A DNA stretch of 64,000 nt from CAWEHU01 sp963808965 (GTDB lineage: Bacteria; Pseudomonadota; Alphaproteobacteria; Acetobacterales; Acetobacteraceae), in contig CAWEHU010000017.1 in the NCBI GenBank assembly GCA_963808965.1, positions 62,001 through 126,000 on the forward strand. The letters are read 5' to 3'. A program made the translations under genes and the position numbers. Positions 43,377 through 50,445 of the stretch are shown here, one piece after another. The notes beneath the pieces were generated by a model, which was given only the letters and a program-made list of their open reading frames with translations, did not search any database and had not been told where the DNA came from. Each line of letters starts with the position of its first letter. Within the stretch, counting starts at the first letter, position 1.

Positions 43377-45125
43377 TCACTCCGGAAGTCCGGCCTTGCG
43401 AAAGCAATCGATCAGGATGTCGCGGCCGGCGCTGGGCTTGAAGATCATCCGCACCAGCCGGAGATTGTAGCCGGGATTCAGGCGCAAATGCTGCGCGGCG
43501 GCGGCTCTGGCCTCCTTGAGCCGCCCCGCCCCGGCCAACGCAGCGGCGAGCATCCGATAGCCTGTATGCCAATGCGGCGCTTCGCTTATCGCCTGGCGGG
43601 CGAAGCCGATTGCCGCCTCGTATTGCTCCAGCATAATGAACGCCGCCGCCAGACCGGAGTGGATGATGAAGCCGCGGATATCGAGAGGACTCAACCGCTG
43701 TCCGCGACGGAACCGTTGAACGGCATCGGCCGCATCTCCGACCCACACCCGCATCCAGCCGGAGAGCTGCCAGGCCATGGCCGAGTTCGGATTGAGCGCC
43801 AAGGCTCGCTCCATCAGGGCCAAGGCCTTCTCGTACTGATTCGTCAAATGGCCCAGAGCATGTCCGGCGAGCGCCAGCACTGTCGGATCCTCGGGGTCGC
43901 GGTCGATAGCGGCCTCCGCCATGCGCGCCCCCTCGGCCGCCTCCTCGGCAACATCCGGCGATACGCCCTGACTGACGCGATAGACATAGCACTGGGCTGC
44001 CAGCGCATAGGCTGGCGCAAAGCCGGGATCGCTGTCGATCGCGCGCCGGAACAGCGCGAGCGTGCCCTCCGCGCTTTCGAAGCCGCTCATCCAGAACTGA
44101 GCCATGCCCCGTAGAAAGCTGTCGTATGCCGTGAGGTTATCGGCGCGTTTGCAGCGGGTCCGCTTCAATTCGGCGGTTTGGATCTGCGGCTCGATCGCGG
44201 TGACGACACTCTCGGTGATCTGGTCCTGAAGGTCGAACACGTCCTCCACGCCACCGTCGTAGCGATGCGCCCAGATATGGCTGTTGCTCTCCGCTTCGAT
44301 CAACTGAGCCGTAATGCGCATACGGTTTCCAGCGCGGCGCACGGAGCCTTCGAGCACGTAGCGTACGCCCAGCTCTCGCCCGACCTGTTTTATGTCGACG
44401 ATCCGCCCCTTGTACGTGAAGCTGGAGTTGCGCGCGATGACGAAGAACCATCGCACATGCGAGAGCGCGGTGATGATCTCCTCCACGATCCCATCCGCGA
44501 AATATTCCTGCTCCGGATTGCCGCCGATATTCTCGAATGGCAGAACGGCGATGGAGGGGCGGCTCGTGACGACGGCCTGAACTGGGGAGGCGCCCACCGG
44601 CAGAACGCGCCAGGCGCGCACTGGCCTCGCGATATTCTTGAGGCTCAGCGCGCCTGCATTTTCCAGCACACAAGGCAGACGCCCGCGAATACGCTCCTGT
44701 ACGGCCTCGGAAACGAGAATACCGCCGGGCTCCGCGATGGACTGAAGGCGAGCGGCGATATTCACGTCATCTCCGAACACATCGCCTGCTTCGGCAATGA
44801 CGTCGCCGAGCGTGATACCGACCCGGAACTCGACCCGGTCTCCGGGTGCCCCGTCCCCATTATCGGTCGATACGGCGTGTTGAACAGCGAAGGCGCAGCG
44901 CACTGCCTCGACCGGGCTCGCGAACTCGGCCAGGAACCCGTCGCCGACTGTCTTGACGATCCGGCCGCCATGCCGGGCGACGGCCGGATTGATCGCGGCA
45001 TTCATCAAGTGCTGGAGGCGCGCGTGGGTAGATTCCTCGTTCTCATGCATGAGGCGCGCGTAACCAGCGACATCGGCACACAATATGACAGCGAGCCGGC
45101 GCGTCTTATCCTCCATGAGTTTCAT
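43377..45125 (-). CDS. Class III adenylate/guanylate cyclase with TolB-like and TPR regions
   Basis: A 582-residue cytosolic protein. Residues ~10-180 form the catalytic domain: metal-binding D18 in C-A-D-V-A-G-Y and D62 in V-G-D-G-F, and the transition-state pair N122 and R126 in D-D-V-N-I-A-A-R-L. Next a TolB/FlgO-like segment (P-S-I-A-V-L-P-F-E-N-I-G-G, F-A-D-G-I-V-E-E-I-I-T-A-L) and V-L-E-G-S-V-R-R-A-G-N-R-M-R-I, then about six TPR-like repeats (Y-E-K-A-L-A-L-M-E-R-A-L-A-L-N-P). No membrane segment. Such proteins are common in rhizobia and relatives. The start is ATG 45125 (or 45116). Confidence 0.9.
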   Translation of the reverse strand: MKLMEDKTRRLAVILCADVAGYARLMHENEESTHARLQHLMNAAINPAVARHGGRIVKTVGDGFLAEFASPVEAVRCAFAVQHAVSTDNGDGAPGDRVEFRVGITLGDVIAEAGDVFGDDVNIAARLQSIAEPGGILVSEAVQERIRGRLPCVLENAGALSLKNIARPVRAWRVLPVGASPVQAVVTSRPSIAVLPFENIGGNPEQEYFADGIVEEIITALSHVRWFFVIARNSSFTYKGRIVDIKQVGRELGVRYVLEGSVRRAGNRMRITAQLIEAESNSHIWAHRYDGGVEDVFDLQDQITESVVTAIEPQIQTAELKRTRCKRADNLTAYDSFLRGMAQFWMSGFESAEGTLALFRRAIDSDPGFAPAYALAAQCYVYRVSQGVSPDVAEEAAEGARMAEAAIDRDPEDPTVLALAGHALGHLTNQYEKALALMERALALNPNSAMAWQLSGWMRVWVGDAADAVQRFRRGQRLSPLDIRGFIIHSGLAAAFIMLEQYEAAIGFARQAISEAPHWHTGYRMLAAALAGAGRLKEARAAAAQHLRLNPGYNLRLVRMIFKPSAGRDILIDCFRKAGLPE

Positions 45126-45248
45126 TTGGATCGGACTATAGGGGCGAAGGGGAGGCCGCCGCAAAGAATCACCGGCATCGGCGCCGGTTGCCACCCCGCC
45201 GCCCCGGGGCCAGTGTCTTTTGGATTTCAGTCGTGGGAGGGCTGAGCC

Positions 45249-46785
45249 ATGAACGGGGCGGAAAGCCTGGTTCACACGCTGCTTCGGAGCGGCGTGGATA
45301 CCTGCTTCGCCAATCCAGGCACGAGCGAAATGCATTTCGTCGCGGCCCTGGACCGCATTCCCGGAATGCGCTGCGTGCTCGGCCTGTTCGAGGGCGTGGT
45401 GACCGGTTGTGCGGACGGATATGCGCGCATGACGGACAGGCCGGCCGCGACATTGCTGCATTGCGGGCCGGGGCTCGCGAACGGGCTCGCGAATTTGCAC
45501 AACGCGCGGCGCGCCTGCGTCCCAATCGTCAATATCGTCGGCGATCAGGCGACCTATCATCGCCCGTTCGACCCCCCGCTGACCGCTGACACCGAGGGCT
45601 GGGCGCGTGGCGTATCGGCTTGGGTGCGCACCGCTTCCCGGTCGTCCGATGTCGGCGCGGACGCGGCGGTTGCCGTGCAGGCGGCGCGCACTTCGCCCGG
45701 CCAGATCGCAACGCTGATCCTGCCCGCCGATACGGCGTGGAGCGATGGCGGCCGGATTGGGGAGCCGTTGCCGCCGCCGCCCTCGCCACAGGTCGCGCCC
45801 GATACGATCGAAAGAATCGCTCGGGTGCTGCGCCGGGGCGAGCCGGCCCTGCTCCTGCTCGGCGGCGCTGCTCTGCGTGCGGGTGGATTAGAGACCGCAC
45901 ACCGTATCGCCGTCGCGACCGGTGCGCGGCTCATGGCCGAGGGATCGAACGCGCGGATGGCACGCGGGCGCGGGCGCGTGCCGGTCGAGCGCGTGCCGTA
46001 TTCGGTCGATCTCGCGGTACGGGTGCTCTCCGGTACCCGCCACCTCGTCCTGGTGGGGGCCGGTAAGCCCGAAGCGTTTTTCGCCTATCCCGGCAAGCCT
46101 GGACATCTATTCCCGCCCGATGCCGACATTCATGTGCTGGCCCGGCGGGAACAGGACGCGGCGGCCGCGCTCTCGGCTCTCGCAGACGCATTGGATGCCA
46201 AGCCTGTGCCGCTGCCCGAGAGTCCCCGTCCGGAGGTCGCGCGGGGAACACCGGCGCCGGAGGCCGTGGCGTGCACGGTGGGCGCGGCGCTGCCGGAAAA
46301 CGCGATCGTGGTGGATGAGGCAGTCAGCTTCGGGCGCGGGTTCTTTCCCTCGACGCACGGCGCCCGGCCGCATGATTGGCTGCAACTCACCGGCGGCGCG
46401 ATCGGCTGTGGCGTGCCGCTGGCGACCGGCGCGGCGATCGGGGCACCGGGGCGGCGTGTCGTGGCGCTGCAGGCGGACGGCTCGGCGATGTACACGCTCC
46501 AGGGGCTGTGGACGCAGGCGCGCGAGCGGTTGGACGTGACCACGGTGATCCTGTCCAACCGCAAATACGCGATCCTGCTCGGCGAACTCGCGAATGTCGG
46601 GGCCAATCCCGGCCGCACGGCGCTCGACATGATGGATTCTGGGCAACCCCGATCTGGATTGGCCGCATCTCGCGAACGGCATGGGCGTCGAGGCAGCGCG
46701 AGCGGCGACCTGCGAGCAGCTGGCCGACCTCCTCGCCCAATCGTTTTCGCGCAGCGGGCCGTTCCTGATCGAACTGGCGATCTGA
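45249..46785 (+). CDS. Thiamine-diphosphate-dependent enzyme, acetolactate synthase large-subunit-like (one frameshift)
   Basis: A ~512-residue three-domain enzyme. The catalytic glutamate is E48 in G-L-F-E-G-V-V; Q-A-D-G-S-A-M-Y-T-L-Q starts the ThDP motif (G-D-G replaced by A-D-G) which ends in L-S-N-R-K-Y-A-I-L. N-P-G-T-S-E-M-H near residue 22 and the last domain with G-G-A-I-G-C-G-V-P-L-A-T-G follow benzoylformate-decarboxylase/ALS patterns. The frame shifts near 46637, and the true end H-L-A-N-G-M-G-V-E stops at 46785. Probably an orphan relative rather than true IlvB (no regulatory subunit). Start ATG 45249 follows GGGAGGG. Confidence 0.85.
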
Positions 46786-46803
46786 GTCGATCGGGCGGAG
46801 ACC

Positions 46804-47223
46804 TTATCGCGGCCCCCAGTAGCGCATGATGCTCTGTAGGAACGAAGCGGGCCGCACCACCGGAATCCCGCGAAAGGGATTGAGCACGAGCAGATCGGCG
46901 TCACCGGACACGATCACATCGGCCTTGCCGTTCACGGCAAGTTCGAGAAATTTGTCGTCAGTCGGGTCGCGGCAGCCGGCAATGCGTCCGGTGATCCTAA
47001 CCGCTTCCGCCCGCGCCATGAGCTCGCGTATCGAGTTGACCACAACCGGATCGACCAGCGCGGCCAGCTTCGGGCGAGCGAGAACCTCGAAGAGCTGGCG
47101 TTCGGTTTCCCTGGATTTCAGAAGGGTGCCGCGTTCCGACGCGACGCGCAGTGCAAGAGCCGGAAAGGACTCGTCCTTGAGCGCGGCACTGATGAAGACA
47201 TTGGTATCAACGACAACCCTCAT
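46804..47223 (-). CDS. PIN-domain toxin (VapC-like) of a toxin-antitoxin pair
   Basis: A 139-residue PIN nuclease. Acidic residues D6 (V-V-D-T-N), E40 to E46 region (E-T-E-R-Q-L-F-E-V), D104-D105 (D-P-T-D-D-K-F-L-E-L-A) and S-G-D-A-D-L-L form the metal-binding set of the putative TA toxin PIN family. Likely an RNase. Its ATG overlaps the upstream antitoxin stop by four bases (ATGA), as in typical TA operons. Confidence 0.9.
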   Translation of the reverse strand: MRVVVDTNVFISAALKDESFPALALRVASERGTLLKSRETERQLFEVLARPKLAALVDPVVVNSIRELMARAEAVRITGRIAGCRDPTDDKFLELAVNGKADVIVSGDADLLVLNPFRGIPVVRPASFLQSIMRYWGPR

Positions 47224-47456
47224 CCAGGCAGCAGCGGTTCAACGTCCTTCTGCGCTTGCTTGATCATCCGGTCGATATCGTCATCGCTTATACCTGCAGC
47301 GACAACCCGTGCACGCGATGCGCGGCGACCGGGAATAATCTCCCGCTCGGGTTGGATGGTGAGAATGACCTTTTCGTCGGGGCCGATGCCCCGGCGTTTC
47401 AGTTCCGCCGCGACTTCGCCGGCCGCGACCTCAATCGTCTCCCGTGCCTCAGTCAT
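47220..47456 (-). CDS. Antitoxin partner of the PIN toxin
   Basis: A 78-residue acidic protein, M-T-E-A-R-E-T-I-E-V-A-A-G-E-V-A-A-E-L-K-R-R-G-I, P-G-R-R-A-S-R-A-R-V-V-A-A-G-I, D-D-D-I-D-R-M-I-K-Q-A-Q-K-D. Size, acid content and four-base overlap with the toxin gene identify it by context; no DNA-binding domain is obvious. The start could also be the GTG at 47477 or a TTG at 47492. It is the gene nearest rplK, facing away. Confidence 0.75.
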   Translation of the reverse strand: MTEARETIEVAAGEVAAELKRRGIGPDEKVILTIQPEREIIPGRRASRARVVAAGISDDDIDRMIKQAQKDVEPLLPG

Positions 47457-47755
47457 TGAAAAGGTATCTTCCTGCACCGGCTTTCCCTTCAATATTGGGG
47501 CAACGCGGCTCGGTGTCTATCGCGTCCGGCGCTGCCCTATCTATCGCGTCCGGCGCTGCCCTAAGAGCCGCGCCCGACCTGACGCCGGGGCAAGGGCCGA
47601 GGGTGGCCCGGTCGAAATGCCCTGGACTCTCGCCCTCCTTTCCGATAGAGGGCCGCGCTCTACCGGAACGCGGGAGATACCCGGACCGCCCTCGCTCTCG
47701 GGCGGCGGGATCGTATGGACCGCGGTCCCTTGGCGTTTCCTGAAGGACCAGGGAT
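47457..47755. other. Upstream region of rplK (no gene)
   Basis: 299 bases between the antitoxin and rplK. It contains a 24-base tandem repeat (47517-47564), a hairpin CCGCCC-TCGCTCTC-GGGCGG (47686-47705) and a palindrome GGACCGCGGTCC (47717-47728), then GAAGGACC as ribosome site before rplK at 47756. A promoter for the ribosomal operon is expected here but I cannot point to one. No trace of nusG, secE or tRNA-Trp. Confidence 0.6.
47517..47564. repeat. Two-copy 24-base tandem repeat
   Basis: CTATCGCGTCCGGCGCTGCC plus four more bases is followed directly by a second copy, differing only in the last base. It lies in the non-coding stretch between the antitoxin and rplK. Its short length and perfect phase suggest a recent local duplication or an assembly slip. 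Confidence 0.85.
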
Positions 47756-48190
47756 ATGGCGAAGAAGATCGTCGGCTACATCAAGCTCCAGATTCCGGCC
47801 GGAAAGGCCAATCCGTCCCCGCCCGTCGGGCCCGCGCTCGGGCAGCGCGGCCTGAACATCATGGCCTTCTGCAAGGAGTTCAACGCGACGACCCAGCAGA
47901 TGGAGCCGGGAATGCCGATCCCGGTGGTCATCACCGCCTTCGCCGACCGCACCTTTACCTTCATCACCAAGACTCCGCCGAACAGCTACTTCCTCAAGAA
48001 GGCCGCCAAGATCGACAAGGGGGCCACCGCCGCCGGAAAGGGGGCCTCGATCGGTCGTGTCACCACGACTCAGCTCCGGGAGATCGCGGAGCAGAAGATG
48101 CGGGACATGAACGCGAACGATGTGGAGGGTGCGGTGCGGATGCTGGCCGGTTCGGCCCGCTCCATGGGCCTCACCGTGGTGGAGGGCTGA
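47756..48190 (+). CDS. rplK: 50S ribosomal protein L11
   Basis: A 144-residue L11. I-K-L-Q-I-P-A-G-K-A-N-P-S-P-P-V-G-P-A-L-G-Q-R-G, C-K-E-F-N and F-I-T-K-T-P-P are conserved L11 sequences, including the proline-rich N-terminal hinge region and the C-terminal rRNA-binding half. First gene of the ribosomal run; rplA starts three bases after its stop. Confidence 0.98.
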   Translation: MAKKIVGYIKLQIPAGKANPSPPVGPALGQRGLNIMAFCKEFNATTQQMEPGMPIPVVITAFADRTFTFITKTPPNSYFLKKAAKIDKGATAAGKGASIGRVTTTQLREIAEQKMRDMNANDVEGAVRMLAGSARSMGLTVVEG

Positions 48191-48193
48191 GCC

Positions 48194-48887
48194 ATGAAGC
48201 AGGGCAAGCGGCTCAAGACGGCCTACGCGGCATTCGACAAGTCCCGCGCCTATCCTCTTCCCGAGGCGATCCAGGTCGTGAAGTCGAACGCTCGCGCCAA
48301 GTTCGACGAGACGGTCGAGCTATCCATGAATCTCGGCATCGACCCGCGCCATGCGGACCAGATGGTGCGCGGGCTCGTCGGGCTGCCGAACGGCACGGGC
48401 AAGACGCTCAGGGTCGCCGTGTTCGCCCGCGGGCCGAAGGCCGAAGAGGCGCAGGCGGCCGGGGCCGACATCGTGGGAGCCGAGGATCTTTCCGAGAAAA
48501 TCCAGGCCGGCGATATCCAGTTCGACCGCTGCATCGCGACGCCGGACATGATGGCGTTGGTCGGCAGGCTCGGTAAAATCCTTGGCCCGCGCGGTCTGAT
48601 GCCGAACCCGCGTCTCGGCACCGTCACGATGGACGTGCGCGGGGCGGTCCAGGCGGCCAAGGCCGGCCAGGTCGAGTTCCGCGCCGAGAAGGCGGGCATC
48701 GTCCATGCCGGGATCGGCAAGGCGAGCTTCGCCGACGACAAGCTGCTCGAAAACGCCCGGGCCTTCGTGGACGCGATCCAGAAGGCCAAACCGTCCGGGG
48801 CGAAGGGCACCTATGTACAGAAGAGTGTCGCTCAGCTCCTCGATGGGGCCGGGCGTGCGCGTGGACGTGGCGACGCTCGCCGGCTGA
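48194..48887 (+). CDS. rplA: 50S ribosomal protein L1 (one frameshift near the C-terminus)
   Basis: A ~230-residue L1. M-N-L-G-I-D-P-R-H-A-D-Q-M-V-R-G, P-D-M-M-A-L-V-G-R-L-G-K-I-L-G-P-R-G-L-M-P-N-P and F-R-A-E-K-A-G-I-V-H-A are all conserved. An extra base near 48824 disrupts the last ~20 residues; the correct frame reads V-S-L-S-S-S-M-G-P-G-V-R-V-D and stops at 48887. L1 also represses its own operon in other bacteria. Confidence 0.96.
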
Positions 48888-49210
48888 TCGGGCGCGCCCG
48901 GGAAATTCGCCAGCCTCCTCGGAGGTTGGCGGGCAGGAGGGGCTGCGGCTTCTCCGAAACCTGTCCGAGACCGCACGTGATCCCTCCGGGATTCTAAGGG
49001 ACCTCCGGGTCCGCGCGCGGGAGACGGGGAAGCCAGAGGACGATCGGGGGCGGTGCTTGCTCCCGGCTAGGCTTTGGTTGTTCCGGCTGCGAGGTTCCCT
49101 CGTGAACCTCAGGACAGGCGAACCGGACCTTTGCCGGCCTCCGCCGGCTTGGTCCTTGGGCAACCCGGCCCAGCGCGGTCGTATGCGCTGGGTCACTGAG
49201 GAGACGGGAC
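48888..49210 (+). promoter_or_regulatory. rplJ leader (L10 autoregulatory mRNA region)
   Basis: 323 bases without a gene between rplA and rplJ. Several hairpins are visible: GAGGTTC-CCTCGT-GAACCTC (49091-49110) and, just before the ribosome site, CCCAGCGC-N8-GCGCTGGG (49169-49192). In many bacteria the rplJ leader binds L10/L12 to repress translation; its length and structure here fit, though the conserved L10-binding kink-turn was not verified. Confidence 0.55.
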
Positions 49211-49759
49211 GTGGACCGTACCGAGAAGCGGGAGATGGTCGCTTCGCTGGCCGCGGTGTTCGCCGAGACGTCGATGGTCGTGGTCACCCAGAATCAGGGA
49301 CTGACCGTGGCCCAGGTGACGGATCTTCGGCGACGCATGCGGGCGGCGGGCGTCACCTTCCGGGTCGCGAAGAACCGGCTGGCCACCCTCGCCCTGGATG
49401 GGACCCGATTCGACGGCATCAAGCCCCTGCTGAAGGGTCCGACCGCGCTCGCGTGGTCGCAGGACCCCGTGGCGGCGGCGAAGACGGCCGTCGAGTTCGC
49501 CAAGACCAACGAGAAGTTCGTGCTGATCGGCGGCGCGCTCGGGGCTCAGACGCTGGATGCGTCGGGGGTGCGGGCGCTCGCCGAGTTGCCGAGCCTGGAC
49601 GCGTTGCGTGCCCGGCTGGTGGGGATGATCCAGACCCCCGCCACCCGGATCGCCGGCGTATTGCAGGCTCCGGCCGGACAGCTCGCCAGGGTCTTCGGGG
49701 CTTATGCCAAGAAGGACGAGGCGGCTCAGGACGGGGCGGGGCAGGCCGAAGCGGCTTGA
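49211..49759 (+). CDS. rplJ: 50S ribosomal protein L10
   Basis: A 182-residue L10 starting at GTG 49211 behind GAGGAGACGGG. M-D-R-T-E-K-R-E-M-V, F-R-V-A-K-N-R-L, G-P-T-A-L-A-W-S and the C-terminal helix that binds L12 dimers are recognisable. It forms the stalk base and regulates the operon. Ends 93 bases before rplL. Confidence 0.97.
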   Translation: MDRTEKREMVASLAAVFAETSMVVVTQNQGLTVAQVTDLRRRMRAAGVTFRVAKNRLATLALDGTRFDGIKPLLKGPTALAWSQDPVAAAKTAVEFAKTNEKFVLIGGALGAQTLDASGVRALAELPSLDALRARLVGMIQTPATRIAGVLQAPAGQLARVFGAYAKKDEAAQDGAGQAEAA

Positions 49760-49852
49760 ACGCATGGCTCGCCCGCGATTGCGTGCGGGCTGGCAGACGC
49801 AACCCGGCTTGAATGGAACCAATCAGAGTCTAGATTAGAGGACACGCAGAAA

Positions 49853-50239
49853 ATGGCTGACTTGCAGAAGCTGGTGGACGAGCTGTCCGGCCTCACCGTG
49901 ATCGAGGCTGCCGAGCTCTCGAAGCTACTGGAGGAGAAGTGGGGCGTTTCCGCCGCCGCGCCGGTCGCGGCCGCGGCCGCTCCCGCCGGGGGCGGTGGTG
50001 CAGCGGCTGCCGCGCCGGTTGAGGAGCAGACGGAGTTCACCGTCGTTCTGGCCAAGGCGGGGGACAAGAAGATAAACGTCATCAAGGAGATCCGCACCAT
50101 TACCGGTCTTGGGCTGAAAGAGGCCAAGGATCTGGTCGAGGGTGCGCCGAAGACCGTGAAGGAAGGCGTGAACAAGGACGAGGCTGCGAAGCTCAAGAAG
50201 CAGCTTGAGGATCAGGGCGCTTCTGTCGAGGTCAAGTAA
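49853..50239 (+). CDS. rplL: 50S ribosomal protein L7/L12
   Basis: A 128-residue stalk protein with the N-terminal dimer helix (L-V-D-E-L-S-G-L-T-V-I-E-A-A-E-L), an Ala-rich hinge and the globular C-terminal domain with K-I-N-V-I-K-E-I-R and G-L-G-L-K-E-A-K-D-L-V-E. Standard length. Start ATG 49853 has GGACAC upstream. A putative attenuator hairpin follows. Confidence 0.98.
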   Translation: MADLQKLVDELSGLTVIEAAELSKLLEEKWGVSAAAPVAAAAAPAGGGGAAAAAPVEEQTEFTVVLAKAGDKKINVIKEIRTITGLGLKEAKDLVEGAPKTVKEGVNKDEAAKLKKQLEDQGASVEVK

Positions 50240-50445
50240 GACGCTTCACTGGACTACCCCCAGAGGCGTCCGGCTCCGCCGGGCCGGACGCCGAGCAGGG
50301 TCTGGGCCGGGTGGGAATCTCCGCGATTCCCGCCCCCAATCCTGTTGGGCGCAATGCTCTCCGGCGGAATGCGTTTCGAGGAACCGGGCGGCCGGGGAGT
50401 TGCGGGGCCGCAGACGGGCGTAATGGCAGGGCAGCAGGACAGTCG
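50240..50445 (+). promoter_or_regulatory. rplL-rpoB intergenic region with attenuator-like hairpin
   Basis: 206 bases. Right after rplL stands GGCGTCCGGC-8-base loop-GCCGGACGCC (50265-50292), a perfect 10-bp stem. In E. coli a partial terminator here lowers rpoBC expression relative to the ribosomal genes; the position is the same. No U-run follows, so attenuation is inference. The remaining bases hold no gene. Confidence 0.5.

Noticed and set aside
45249..46785. True acetolactate synthase (ilvB) of branched-chain amino acid synthesis.
   Set aside because: No ilvN-type regulatory subunit or ilvC is adjacent, and the ThDP motif begins A-D-G rather than G-D-G; kept as a family-level call only.
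47517..47564. The tandem repeat as an iteron-type replication origin.
   Set aside because: Two copies are too few, and no replication initiator gene, DnaA boxes or AT-rich stretch accompany them.
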